NCBI GenBank assembly: GCA_036023115.1
Contig: JAYKKT010000090.1
Coordinates: 35,669,001 to 35,733,000, forward strand
DNA: 64,000 nt
Direction: 5' to 3'
Source of the DNA: Brasenia schreberi
Lineage: Eukaryota > Streptophyta > Magnoliopsida > Nymphaeales > Cabombaceae
Numbering within the stretch: the first letter of the stretch is position 1; every line of letters begins with the position of its first letter. This document shows positions 1 to 11,822 of this stretch, piece after piece. The notes under the pieces are model-generated. The model was given only the letters and a program-made list of their open reading frames with translations, was not told where the DNA came from and ran no database searches. A program made the translations under genes and the position numbers.

Positions 1-1150
1 TATTTCCAACTTCAAATCTCGTATGAAGCGGCTTATCCAAACAACACTTGTTGCAGCCATACAACAAGCTACATACTCAGCTTCATGTGTATGCAATGCT
101 ACATAGCTCTGTTTCTTACATGCCTAAGAAACAACACCACCTGCAAATAAGAATATTTGTCCCAAGGTTGACTTGCTGTCATCTTTGCTCCCAACAAAGT
201 CAACATATGAGTATCCTACCACTTTTAGTTCATTTGCTTGAAAACACAGATTCAAGTCCTTTGCTCCTTTCAGATATCTTAGAATCCATTTCACAACTAC
301 CCAATGCTGCCAACCAGGATTACTTTGATATCTACTTACAAGACCAACAGTAAAGCTGATATCAGGTCTTGTACACAACATAGCATACATCAAGCTGCCA
401 ATAGCTTGTGCGTAAGGAATATTAAGCTTATCGTCTTCTTCACCGGGACAATCAACCTTACTCAATTTAACCCCTTTTGCAACAGGTGTATCTACAGACT
501 TGCATTCACCTATTTTAAACTTCTTGAGGATATAGTCAATATATCTCTCCTGACTCAAGCATAAGAGTCTAGATTCTCTATCTCGAGAGATCTTTATTCC
601 TAGGATATAGGATGCTTCCCCCATATCCTTTATTTCGAACTTAGAATTCAACCATGACTTGGTTTTAACAATCATCTCATTATCGTTTTCAGTCAATAAT
701 ATGTCATCTACATACAATGACAAGATGACAAAGTGGCTCCCACTGTTCCAAACATATACACAGTGATCAAGTTTGTTAGCCATAAACCCAAGTTCTATAA
801 TGACATTTTGAAAAGCCAAATACCATTGGCAAGGTAACTATTTCAGGCCATATAGGGATTTTTTCGACCTATATACTTTATCTTCCTGACCTTCAATCAC
901 AAATCCTTCGGACTGCTGCATATATATGATTTCTTCTAAATCCCCATTTAGAAAAATTGTTTTTACATCTAACTGATGTAAATCTAAATCATAGTATGCA
1001 TATATTATCAGGATTATCTGTATAAATGAAAATTTTGCAACTAGAGAATATGTCTCAACATAATCTATCCCCTCTTTTTGTGAAAAGCACTTTGCAACCA
1101 ACCTCGCTTTAAACTTGTCGATTGTACTATCGACCTTGTATTTCTTTTTC
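1..1150 (-). pseudogene. copia reverse transcriptase and RNase H region
   Basis: The open stretch at 124-819 encodes the active-site motif LYVDDILLT followed by RNase H residues (TRPDISFTVGLVSRYQSNPG). The stretch at 838-1101 carries the upstream palm region with the DVKTIFLNGDLEEIIYM motif typical of copia. The two stretches are in different frames, so the pol reading frame is broken near 820-838. The start of the reverse transcriptase is near 1150. Family assignment rests on these motifs and is secure; activity is ruled out by the breaks. Confidence 0.85.
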
Positions 1151-1254
1151 AGAACTCATTTACAGCCTATAGCTTTCCTTCCTTTTGGTAAATCAGTGAA
1201 TTCTCAAACTCAGTTTTTCTCAATGGATTCAATTTCCTCATCCATGACTTTCTC

Positions 1255-2810
1255 TCAGTCTGTCCCTTCTGATGAGTTCATTGCTTGCTGATAAGTCAAG
1301 TTATCAGTCAACTCATCTAAGTCTATCGAATTACACACTTCTTCTGCAAGATAAATATGATAATCCTTTAAGTAGGATGGAGTGACTCTTGGCCTCTTAT
1401 GTCCACTTAAGGTATCGGTAGTTTCAGGAAGATCTTCTATTGGCTCAAAAGATAATTGGTCTAAGTCTACCAAATCATCAACACATTCCTCATTGTTTTC
1501 CAGGATGTCATTCTTAGTATCTTATAAGGATTCAACATCTCTGCTTTCAATGAGTCTATGGTCCTTATGATAAAATCAATATCCTCTTGAACCTTTTGGA
1601 TATCTAATAAATATACATCTCAAGGACCTACTGTCTAGCTTATATCTAAACTGATCAAGGATCTTGACATGTGCAATAGATCTCAACCTCCTGAGATGAC
1701 CTAGGTTGGGTTTTCTTCCAAACCACATCTCATATGATGTAGTGAATACAATCTTACAAGGTATTTTATTGAGTATGTAAATTGTTGTATTTACTACTTC
1801 TCCCCAAAATACCCTTGGAAGAGAGACATCAATTAACATTGATCTTGTCATATTCAACAAGGTTCTATTGTATCTTTCAGCTACACTATTTTGCTAAGGT
1901 ATCCTAGGCATTGTATTCTGTTTAGTAATACCAAAGTCTTTGCAAAATTCCAAGAATCTACTGAGGTCTATTCACCTCCTCTGTCTGATCTTAAGACTTT
2001 GATTGAATGCCCTATTTGATTTTCCACTTCTTTCTAATATTCTTTAAAAGCATCAAGTGCCTTAGATTTATGTGCCAAAAGATATAAATACATATATCTA
2101 GAGTAATCATCGATAAAGGTTATAAAATAACCATTTTCCCGATGTGTTTTTACTCTAAAAGGTCCACATAAATCTGTGTGAATAACTTCTAACAGGGTTG
2201 TTGCCCTTGTTGTTTCCTAGGGAAAAACTTTCTTTGTCATTTTTTCTTGTATACAAGCTTCACACTTGTTGAAAGTATTTTCCTTAAATCCAAGCAATAA
2301 GTCAAAGTTGGATAATTTCCTCAACTTTTCCAAACTTATATGCCCTAGGCGTTTATGCCATATATTCACATCAATAGTAAAGACAATCTCAATATAAGTA
2401 GAAGATGCACTATTTTTATTATCACATAGTTTGAACAGTTCTTGTTTTATATTAAATTCTCCAGAGAACAAAATTCTCCCATGCTTACGCACAGTCACCT
2501 TGTTAGGAATAAACCTAACCTCAAAACCTTTCTTCACTAAGGCAGGGATAAAGACCAGATTGTGCCTTATTGATGGCACAATTAACACGTCAGTCAATAC
2601 AATTAGTTTGCCTTGTACATGTATCCTGAAGGACTTAATACCCAGAACATCTGAGAAAATACTATTTCCCATATAAATTCGATGTTCCCTAGGTTGATAT
2701 TCCTTCAGATCCATTGCCCCTTCCTTGGTCTTCGAGATGTGTCTTTTTGCTCCTGAGTCTATCCACCAACCTATCACTAGATGATCCAAATACAAGCATT
2801 CTAAAATCAT
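1255..2810 (-). pseudogene. copia protease and integrase region
   Basis: The 2217-2810 stretch begins with a protease-like segment (WWIDSGAKRHIS, where DSGA is the aspartic protease signature) and continues into the GAG-pre-integrase domain (IWHKRLGHISLEKLRKLS) with a CEAC zinc ligand pair. The 1576-1860 stretch carries the late integrase region with EMWFGRKPNLGHLR. The catalytic integrase core between about 1860 and 2217 is read only with stops. The 1255-1473 stretch is the linker before the reverse transcriptase. Confidence 0.8.
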
Positions 2811-2819
2811 GTAGATTAT

Positions 2820-3533
2820 GTCCTTCTTCTCCGATTGTCCGCGCTGTGGGTTGTTTCCTCCATCTTTCTTATTGTTGCAGTCTCTTTTGGAGTGTCATAT
2901 CTTTCTACAGTTGAAACACTTGATTCGAGAAGCGGATTCTTGCGATTTCTTAAAATTTTGATCGTCTTTCTTGTTATTCTTGCCAAACCTTTTATTTAGT
3001 TTTTTCTTCTGATTGCTTTTGGAGCTAGACGCTAACTCATCCTCAACTACTAGTAATTTTTCTTTCTTATTTTTTAGCATGTGTTCTTGCTCTATTGCTA
3101 GTTTAAGGGGCAACTCAAAAAGGTTAATCTCAAGCCCTAATCTCAGAGTAGTGATGATCATGTTCCATTACGGGAGTAGACTATTCAATATCGTTGATAT
3201 CTGTATCGGTTCGGGGATAATTGATTTTGTTATGGCTAAGTCTCTAGTCATTACTAGCATGTGATTTACATGCTCAACTACATTGTCTCCTTCCTTCATT
3301 TTGAAGGAGTTATACTTTTGTAGTAACAACTGCACATGCAATTTTACAGTTGTATCATACTTAGCTGTTATTGAGTCAAACAACTCTTTTGCGGTCTCAT
3401 ATTCTTCAAAGACCCTAATCAAGTCATCTTTCATATAAGTTAACATGATCGTCCTTGCTATGGTATCATCTTTTAGAAATGTTTTATACATTTCTAATTG
3501 TTCTTCATTTGCGTTTGGGGGTGGTGAATACAT
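2820..3533 (-). pseudogene. copia gag
   Basis: Residues such as RVFEEYETAKELFDS and the stretch through DNVVEHVNHM are characteristic of the copia gag (UBN2-type) domain. A lysine-rich linker and a partial zinc knuckle (IKCFNC, near 2910) follow in the 2895-3161 stretch. A frame change separates the two open stretches near 3165. Homologous gag sequence occurs on the plus strand at 28668-28931. Confidence 0.8.
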
Positions 3534-4795
3534 AGTTTTCTTTAATACATACTCAATACCTTCTAGTGTTAGAGCTAAAGAATTTTTTCTCTTTCATGTC
3601 TGAAAGTTGAGACCGTTTAACTTTTCAGTCTTTGCCAATTTCGATACACATATCCTAGAACTCATTTTTATGTGTTTGACAAAAGTAACAATTAAGCGGT
3701 CTAAAAAGGAAACCAACAAAAAAACACAAGCATACATAGTAGGGATCATGTTAGTATGATGCATGATATCAAGCAAATAAGCTAATAATAATTTCATAAT
3801 CTTTTTGAGAGAAATTTTAAAATTTTCCCAAGAAGTTTCTGCCTCTGTACCCTTCAAATAATACCAAAGTCAAAACAGTAATTTTGTCTATTTGTCCCCT
3901 TTTTGTAATTTTGTAAAAACTTGAGGACAAACTCGTAAAATTACTCTTTGGTATTTTTGCAAAATTCGAAATTGATCGAGGTTAAAATTATAATTTTAAC
4001 CCTCAGGCCACATTTGTAATTTTTGAAAAAGTATAGGGGTAAATCTGTCTTTTGACTAGATGGCATAAATGAAATTATCCAAACTAGGAAGGGTAAAACT
4101 GTAAAGTACTAGCCCCGTATTTGGTAATTTTTACAAACACTCAGAGGATAAAACATACTTTTTGCTCAATAAGGGTAAAATAGTATTTTTACCCAAAAAT
4201 ATCTGGACAGAACAGTTGTTTTGTCGAATAGCAACAGTATAGTATCTGAAAATCGGCCGGGACAAAATGAACTTTTTAGTCCGTTGCCCGAGGTGGTTTT
4301 TTAGAAATCGCGGGTGGTTTTGGAAAACCACGGTTTTCATTTTTTTTCTTTCACAGATATAAAAAATGGGATTTACAGGGGCTCAAAAAAAGAGCGAGAG
4401 GAGAGAGGGAGAGGGGAAGGAAGAGCAGAGGGGAGAGGGAGGCGGTTTGACGTCCAATCGATCTGGCGACGGCGATCTAGCATTCCCGGCTGCCTTATCG
4501 GGGCCGCGCCTTTCTTCTGCGACCTCTGGCTTTTCTTTTCCTGCCTCTAGCCTGCCGGCTTCATGTTGTGGCCACCTGTCTGGCGGTTGTCGGTTATGGC
4601 CTCTAGTCTACCTGCTACTTGTTATAGCTTCCGGCCTATCTTCTTTGCCTCTGCCGATCGCCTTACTCTCTGCTCTCTTTGATTTTTTCTCCTTTTCCCT
4701 TTCCTATTTTTTTTTCTTTTTCCTTCCCTTTTTTTTCCCACTTACCTGCTCTTTTTCTGTTTTATGCAGGGTTTTTCAGGCCCTGATACCAGTAA
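3534..4795 (-). other. copia long untranslated leader with primer binding site
   Basis: This 1.26-kb stretch between gag and the LTR shows no convincing protein; the open frames in it are chance. Pyrimidine-rich and poly-A-like tracts occur. The minus strand at about 4782-4795 reads TTACTGGTATCAGGG directly after the LTR end, matching the TGGTATCA core of an initiator-methionine tRNA primer binding site. The related element at 27369-28667 has a leader of similar length and partly similar sequence. Confidence 0.7.
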
Positions 4796-5242
4796 TGGAA
4801 CAACCTTTTGGTGGTGGGCGGTTTCTGGCCTGTGGCGGCTTACAGCTCCGGTCTGCATCTTCTTCTTCCTGATGTTGAGGCTGACTCTTCAGCATTTGCC
4901 GACCACTTTCTGTACACAGCGGATTTGAGTGAGATTGAGTGCGAGGTTCCCACACAGGGGTTTTCCAGGGATAGGTTTTACAGGTCTGTGTGAGTATCTC
5001 TGTATCTTGATGATGTTTTTTCGACCTGTAATGGCTGCCTTTTATAGGCAGCCCACTCCCCCTCATCCCGGATGCTCCACTTTTGGCTTTCCTCGTCTGG
5101 AGCATATCTCAGAGACGTTACCAGAAATCTTGATAACATTCGTCCATTACAACCCAAGCTCTATCCGTTCATATAACGGACTGGATGGTCAGTCCCGCCG
5201 TTACCTAGCCGAGAATGACGACCTTTATTCTTATATGTAACA
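4796..5242 (-). repeat. 5' LTR of the minus-strand copia element
   Basis: On the minus strand this block starts TGTTACATATAAG and ends GGTTGTTCCA, followed at once by the primer binding site. It holds a TATA-like box (CCTATAAAAGGC, near 5035-5050) about two thirds in from its right end, as expected for a U3 promoter. The right boundary is inferred from the TG start and the left from the primer site. The partner LTR is not in the window, so the length (447 bp) is provisional. Confidence 0.7.
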
Positions 5243-6146
5243 CTAACCCCTCACAACAATTACATATGCACCTTGAATTGTTGCAGGACTATGAACAACC
5301 ACAATGATTGTTTTGTTTACCATCACTCTATCCAATGCTTCTTAGACTGTACGTTCTTCCCTCACGCTCTCCGGTGAGAGTATCATATCCATGTGGCAAT
5401 GCTATGCATTTGCTACTTCAGCAGCAACAATGATCTCTTCTTCGGTGACCCTCTCTCTTTCCGTATGCTATGTTAGTTCGGATTGTGTCATTAAATAGAA
5501 TTGGCTCTTGACTGACGGGGATTCACCCCTTAGGGTTAGCTTTGAGCCGACACACGGGGACTCACATCGGACAGGAAGTCTGGAACATCTACGAAAGAAG
5601 GTGTCCTTCATGATGCTTGAAATTTGGTGCCCGTTCATACGCAAAGCTTATAGGATATGAAATCCATTAGCAGAAGAAACGGCGAAGTAGAACAACTTGA
5701 AAAGTTGTTGAGTGGCACTCAAGAAATTAAGCACTCTCTCCCTCTCACACACACAGTTTTAACTAGCCTAACTTAGAATAGTTTTTGATTTTTAATGATC
5801 TTTTTATTTTTCTTGTTTTTTAAAAATTTAAAAATTTTACGATACGATACAAACACTACTGCTGTCCATTGTGTCTTAGCTAGAGTGCATTACACTGAGT
5901 GCACACAATCAATTCCTATTAGTTAATATTGCAGCCAGTATAAGTGCTAGGACTTGGCTGACTTGCTTCAATGTGGTTTCTCTAAAGTTACTTGTGCACG
6001 TTTTGACAAGTAATTGGTAAGATTTAATGCTTTTGCTTTACTTTGCTCGCTTTCATAACCAAAGGCAACTAATTAGCAGGTTATGTATTTTTACATTTCT
6101 TAAATCAGGTTCTTTTTGTTAATCTAAACATGTAATTTTGATGCAG
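5243..6146. other. non-coding stretch upstream of beta-galactosidase exons
   Basis: No recognisable exon was found; upstream catalytic-domain exons of the beta-galactosidase are absent here. A short piece near 5836-5860 (ACGATACGATAC followed by AACACTACTG) resembles a degenerate terminus of the hAT family at 9054 and 61961. Confidence 0.5.
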
Positions 6147-8320
6147 TCTTAACCACAATGGAAGCACTATGCCTCCTGTTCTCCACATAGAATCTACTAC
6201 ACATGTACTGTATGTCTTCATTAATGGCAAATTTTTAGGTAAGTCTATTTTCTCATTTCCAACTCTGTTAGCCCAATTGTGATGCGATGATAGCTTGCTT
6301 ATTTACATTGCTATAATTGCATTATTTATTTCTTAATGTACTCGTATAAACTGCATTTCAAAGAGTTGGGACGTCAATATGACCCAAAACTCAATGGTGG
6401 GATCCTCAACTTTAGAGGCCACGATAAGCATTGGCTTGGAGTCCCTGTGTGTGTGTGTGCATGTGGGCAGGTGCACACACAAAACACAAAAGCAATAAAG
6501 GAATCTAGTTTATACAGCAACCATGCAAAGCTGGTTGGTAGGTGCAAATTGCTGCCAAAACCTACATTAAGAGAGGCATGGAGGTGTTTGCAGTGTAACA
6601 GAAAATCTGCTATTTTGCATTGAACTAACAGTTATTGCTTTTCAGGAACTGCACATGGAGGTTTCCGATCTGGTCAGCTGCTGTTTGAGAAACCAATTCC
6701 ATTGCAAGATGGAAGAAATCAGATCGCTATACTTAGTGCTATGTTTGGAATGCCTGTAAGATTTTCTCATTTCCCTAAATCATCTCTTATTATGTACTTG
6801 TTTGTTTCATACGACTTGGAGACAGAGTGCGTTCCAGTTACACTTATTCACCCGCCTGATAGCATAATACCCTGAGCCCAACATCTAACATGAATGACGA
6901 GTTTTAGGTATGAGATATCATGTTTGCTTATTTAGCTAAATGGGAAGAGGATGCAATCCACAGTGATAAATAACAAGCAATAGTTCCAAGGGAAACTTAC
7001 CATAACCCAAAACTTGCTACCTTCTTCGAAATTGCCGCCATGTTGCCAAAACACATACCCAATTTTTGGATGGGGAGAAACTATTGTGAACTGTTAGATA
7101 AAAACTTTCACTACCGGGAGTAGGGTTTTGCCCAACAAGGGAATTCTGTCGGGTTGAAGCAGAAATTCTCAGACCTGGCCTCTTTAGGTACCTTTGTCTG
7201 CTGGAGGAATTCCAATGACTCTCTCGTGATTGAATGGGCCACAATGGTTGTTGTATTAAACTTTTCATTTTTGCCTATTATGAAGATTGCAGGATCGCAT
7301 CTTGAAAAGAGAACGGCTGGAATAGAAGTGGCAAGGATTAAAGGGTCAAATGGTGCCTCTCATGATGTCTTTACTTATCCTTGTGGATATCAGGTAGTGC
7401 CACCTTTCTTACCTTTTCATTTATGAATTAGGTAGATGAAACTAATTTTGGTTTGAATACTTATTCCCTTGCAATTTTCAGTTTTGTAACTAATGTAATA
7501 TATAAAAGACAGGTAACTATGTTTAGTTAGGCCATGGACATCATTTCGATGTGCAGCACCTAAAAGGATACTTCACACATGGGGTCGCTGGAGGCATTGG
7601 AAGGCCTCTTCGGCTTCGGCTGACCAAACAAGTCCATCCTCATTATATTCATGATTCAATTGAGAAATGCTAAGTTTGATTCTTCATGGAGTAATGTTTC
7701 TCAGAGTTTTGTTTCTCTGAATTGATTCAGATCCATCTAGTGGGTGGAAGAGTGCGAAGAAACAATAAGAACGGAACAAGGACAGTCATGTGGACAACTT
7801 TTAAGACTAAACAGCTGCCCCTTGTGTGGTATAAGGTAAAACTATCAACAGCTAACATAAAGATGCTTCAATTTAAATTGGGCATGAAACTATTTGATCA
7901 CAACCACTGTTCATGTCGGCTTGCAGCAAGTTCACCTTGGCTTTTCTTCTGATCCTCATCGGACCAGCTCTGGTATAGTTGAGTGGCATACTAGTTATAT
8001 GAACATATCTGAACATCCTAAACCATACAGTTCGCAAGTTTTGGTACCCCGAGAGGTGCCTATGGGATTCATTCCATTGGAAGTTGTCACGACATTAAGT
8101 CGAAGAACGTAGTTGAGAAGGTGAGATGATCTTCTATATTGTCTCTTCTAAGAAATAAAGGTTAGATGCCTACGTAGTAAAGTCTTTCTCACTTTGAAAT
8201 TGTGTTTAGGTTTGCTTGGGAAGACACAGTTGTTCTATTGAAGTCTCAAGTGAAGCATTCGGAGATGATCCACGTCCAAGAAACTCAATGTCTCTAATGG
8301 TTGAAGCTACATGTAGTTGA
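6147..8320 (+). pseudogene. beta-galactosidase (GH35) 3' half, copy A, two central exons deleted
   Basis: Exons by homology and GT-AG sites: 6147-6238 (ends VFINGKFLG), 6646-6755 (GTAHGGFRSGQLL to AMFGMP), 7286-7393 (GSHLEKRTAGIEVARIKG) and 7731-7835 (ends PLVWYK); phases agree throughout. The next exons of the family are missing. The sequence jumps at about 8022-8027 from intron sequence into the SUEL-type galactose-binding lectin domain: [13 protein letters not shown] up to 8120, then 8210-8320, ending MVEATCS and a TGA stop. Apart from the missing exons the SUEL end is undamaged. Plant GH35 enzymes act in the cell wall on beta-galactosyl residues. N-terminal catalytic exons are not in the window. 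The missing central exons occur at 25522-26799. Confidence 0.85.
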
Positions 8321-8639
8321 TCCAAAGTATGAATCTAGGCATCATGTTCATAATTCATTTCTAAGAATAGTTATCGTTAACATTCTTTCACATGAAGAAA
8401 CAATTACTATTCTTTTTCCCACATAATCCTTTTCCACACACGCACTGTGTGTGTATTCACGCACAAACAATATTATGCTGGTACTTCAGTCTTGTATGGT
8501 TGGATGTAACCATGCCAAATTTTAGATCCTATTGATAGTCCGTCATTGCAATTAGTTATTACCCAATAGAAAGTTTTATCAAGTACAATGCACATTGAAG
8601 TTTGTTTTTTAAATGACGAATAATCCAACCAAAACCAAC

Positions 8640-8965
8640 ATTTTTTCCACACTAAATGGAGTCAGAGACATGGATTCTTAGTCACAGTTGAATTTAACAC
8701 GCTATATCAGCATTTAACTTCAGAAAAAGCAAGATCATCTTTTATTGTGTGCTCCCAGTACTCTAGAGGTCTTCCTGTTCCTCAAAAAAGAAATTGACCA
8801 TCCAATTTCTCACACTTTGTGAGCCTCTTTCGTTTTGTTTTTTATTAGTGCTACACCAACTTTTCCTCTTATAATTTCATTGATGATACGATCTTTCTTT
8901 TGTGACCATACATCTGACATTTTCGTGTTTGTTGCTGACATCTTCTTTCAAGGTAGCTTTGTTTG
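8640..8965 (-). repeat. degenerate RTE-type LINE 3' fragment
   Basis: On the minus strand this block resembles, with many substitutions, the tail of the LINE open frame at 45530-46798: the region around the WFGH segment and the stretch before the ADP-containing terminus. The block begins near the words 'ggagtcagagacatggattc', which match the corresponding part of the LINE at 63183. No open frame remains. Confidence 0.5.
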
Positions 8966-9337
8966 TTATTGGTAAGTTCATGTGTTGAATTTGGTTTCAA
9001 CTTGAAATTTTGGATCGCTATTTTCAACAGTGATTTCTTTTATGAATTTTAATCAGTGTTGTCTGATGCATATCGTATCGTGTATCGTTGGGCTCTACGA
9101 TACGGGCGTATCGTATCGTACTTTAATATTAAATAATATAAAAATTAATTAAAAATAAATAAAAATTATTAAAAATTAGAAAAAATCAGAAAAAATTCAG
9201 GAAAAATATGGTAATTGCTTTAAATTCATATACTGTAAGTTTAGTACAGATTGAGCATTCAATATTGAACAATTACATCTCAATTTACATATTTTGAATT
9301 CAAAAAATAAAATACACATTACAGACACAGTTACATT

Positions 9338-10200
9338 TTACAAATTGTAATCAGGATCATCAACTAAATAATCTTCATCTTCTTCTTGTTGCAGATCCTC
9401 ATCATCATCATCAGCGACACCTTTTTCTTGAAAATCAAATTCTTCATCTCCTTGATATTGTTGTTGCGTTCCTTCCAAATTAATCCAAGCAACGTCTTCT
9501 TCAGTTAAGGGGGCATTTTCTTCAGTGTCTTTCATAACCCAATATTAGCAATTGCATCTGTCATTGCTTGAAAATAAAAACTTTTTGTTGCATTAAATGG
9601 AATGCATGCATCCTAAAACCATCTGCCCATTGCAAGGTTTGCTTAATCATGCAGTTGTTTTGAAGCCATAGCAGCACGAATTCCTGGCTGAGCACCAGGT
9701 GTAGTGGAAGGAGAAAAGAACGAATGTATGCTAGAAGAAGAAGCTCTTCCTCTAATCCTTCTTGAACTTCCTCTTTTGCCACCTCCAAAGTCTTCAACTG
9801 CAACCCTTTTTCCCCTGCTAGGTGCTCGCGAACTGCTACTACCAATATATGTTCTAGCATATGAAGGTAAACTATCAGTGAATCTAACTCCAGTGGTAGT
9901 ATCATCAGCTTCTTCACACATCTGGAAATCATCCTTTTATTGTCTCATTTCCTGTATGCTCTCAATCATCTGCAAGTATTGTCATTTAATACCTTCTGAC
10001 ATACTTTTAACTCTGCCTGTGCATGGAGCAACTTCTTTCCTGGTTCCTGCTAGGTGGTATTTCAACCTTGAAATTACACCACTAACCACATTTTCACAAA
10101 ATAATCATATGATTTTTAACCTTGAACCCTCAACTGGTATATCCCACTGCCATGCCAGATCATCAAACTTTAAATGAGAGTCTCTACCACCCCTTTCTAC
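9338..10200 (-). pseudogene. hAT transposase remnant (BED zinc finger, linker, acidic tail)
   Basis: Near 10180-10020 the minus strand encodes a BED-type zinc finger region (HLKFDDLAWQWDIP, then GVISRLKYHLAGTRKEVAPC), interrupted by a TGA where a first zinc cysteine is expected. From 9921 to 9561 comes the low-complexity linker (SSSIHSFFSPSTTPGAQPGI) and the start of the DUF659-like domain (DACIPFNATKSFYFQAM). Near 9545 this joins directly to the acidic C-terminus (9338-9535, ending DDPDYNL). The catalytic core and hAT dimerisation domain are therefore missing. No active transposase can be made. Confidence 0.8.
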
Positions 10201-10574
10201 TATCTCAATGGAGTACTTTAATTCAAACAAAAACCTAAAAATATAAGCACTTCGTAAATCCCCCAATCTTCAAATATTCGAGTGTCTTCCACTTCATGAA
10301 TGCAATAAAAATCGTATACACACACTTAATAACTTCATATTTTGTCATTCAAAAAAAAAACCCTGAAATAATACAAAAAAAATAAATATAAAGGAAAAAA
10401 ATAGAAAAAACATTAAAAATATACTAAAATTCGAGTTTGGAGGCTTGTACGAACACCGTAGGGCACAATTTTGGAGCTTTGAACACTAAGGAGGCGAAAA
10501 ACAGCTCTTAGGGAGCTTGAGGAACACAAAAAGAGAGAGAAAATCGGTCGGCCCGGGACCTTTTATAAGGGTCC

Positions 10575-10745
10575 CAGGGCGTATTGCCCGTATCGTACGA
10601 TACGCACCGTATCATGCGATACGGCGGTGCGATACGGCCCGTATCGCACGATACGGTGCGATACGCCCGCACCTGCGATATGGGCCCCCGTATCGTATCG
10701 TGGTGGCCCTCGATACGATACGTATCGGTGCGATACGAACAACAC
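10575..10745. repeat. CGATACG/CGTATCG subterminal array
   Basis: About twelve copies of CGATACG or its complement CGTATCG lie in both orientations within 170 bases, GC-richer than their surroundings and able to form many overlapping hairpins. Subterminal repeat clusters in hAT elements are known transposase-binding sites; that role here is inferred. Confidence 0.8.
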
Positions 10746-10747
10746 TG

Positions 10748-11822
10748 ATTTTAAGCATGGAGTTTAGCAAATCTTCGGATGATAATATGAATTATGTTAC
10801 TTTTAGTTTGCTAACCACATTCTTTTTTGTTGCAAATACAGTCAAGCATAACAAACGACACTCTTGTTTGCTCTAGACTGAACTTTAGTGTTATGCTATA
10901 GTATATGCTTTTAATTAAGCATGTCACTGGAAAGAAAGAGCAGCTCGGAAACTGTCATTGCAGTTATTCGCAGAGTACTTTAAAAAGATGTACACCGGAA
11001 AATTTTAGCTTTCTATATTGTCATTCTTGAGTAGATTTTAAAAATTATTCCCTAAATAACAAATGGAATTCTTGAATTTGGCAAATTTGTACCCAAAGGC
11101 CGAATTAGGCAGCTGCTGCTTTAAACAGAATCGAGCTTTGATCACCACCTCTACAATAGGACTCAATTCTGGCTGTTGTCATTGAACCTATTCCAAACTA
11201 TAATTTCGATTGTCTTTCACCTAATTTCAACTATTTCAGCAGTCGGAATGAGAATGCAGGAAACGTTTTTGTTGGAATAACAGTTTTCGACTGTCCCAAC
11301 AGTTGGAGTCTTACTCATGACAGTCACAATATATAGAAGTAACAATAGGAACATGATATATTCTGATGGTTTGACTGCATACTCGGAATTGACGTTCTAC
11401 TACATACATTTTGTCACCTTTTTTTTGACAAATTGTTAAGCCAGTCCCTACGAGATTACAAGATTTACAGTAAGTTCAGGGGAAAGGAACCAACTTAGGT
11501 GGTGCTCTCCTTTCAGAAAAAATGTTTTCTAGGTACATGACTAATATTAGTGACATATAACTCATTTTATTAGGTACCAACTTAAAATTTGTCACCTCCT
11601 TGTGTTTCTCGTCGATGCAAACATACATGTGCACTTCCTTGCCCTAAGAGAGCACCAAAATGAAAGCTGGAAGTCGCGAAAAGGATGAGCAGTAGAAGCT
11701 TTGATTATCGCAATATGACAATGAAAAGATACACCAAAGAACATATATAACTCAAGCTTTGAATATGCTCTACGATATTCAAGTGAATCTCTCCCTGTAT
11801 TAGTTTATCTCCTAATTGAGCA
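10748..11822. other. non-coding stretch, nothing recognised
   Basis: No exon, RNA gene or defined repeat was recognised. The sequence is AT-rich with scattered stops in all frames. Confidence 0.5.

Larger units (their letters stand above)
1..5242 (-). mobile_element. Ty1-copia LTR retrotransposon, 3' part outside the window
   Basis: Read on the minus strand the order is LTR (4796-5242), primer binding site, long leader, gag, protease, integrase, reverse transcriptase and RNase H. This order, with integrase before reverse transcriptase, defines Ty1-copia. The 3' LTR should lie left of base 1. Stops and frameshifts break the coding region into several open stretches, so the copy is not functional. 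A related copy sits in the opposite orientation at 26951-29680. Its insertion may have removed or displaced the 5' exons of the beta-galactosidase that resumes at 6147. Confidence 0.9.
9054..10747 (-). mobile_element. hAT-superfamily transposon, internally deleted (element 1)
   Basis: The ends are CAGTGTT at 9054 and its complement AACACTG at 10741-10747, flanked by attttaat (9046-9053) and attttaag (10748-10755), an 8-bp target duplication matching at 7 of 8. Eight-base duplications and CAG-type termini are hAT hallmarks. Inside, a decayed transposase reads on the minus strand. Both ends are packed with the heptamer CGATACG or its complement: about four units at the left end and about twelve in 10578-10745. 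A shorter relative lies at 61961-63000. Confidence 0.88.

Noticed and set aside
4366..5105. Open frames in the copia leader and LTR
   Set aside because: No domain or homology is recognisable, and the position in leader/LTR explains them as chance.
10517..10876. Open frames over the CGATACG array
   Set aside because: Arg/Tyr/Ile-rich chance translation of the heptamer array inside the hAT element.
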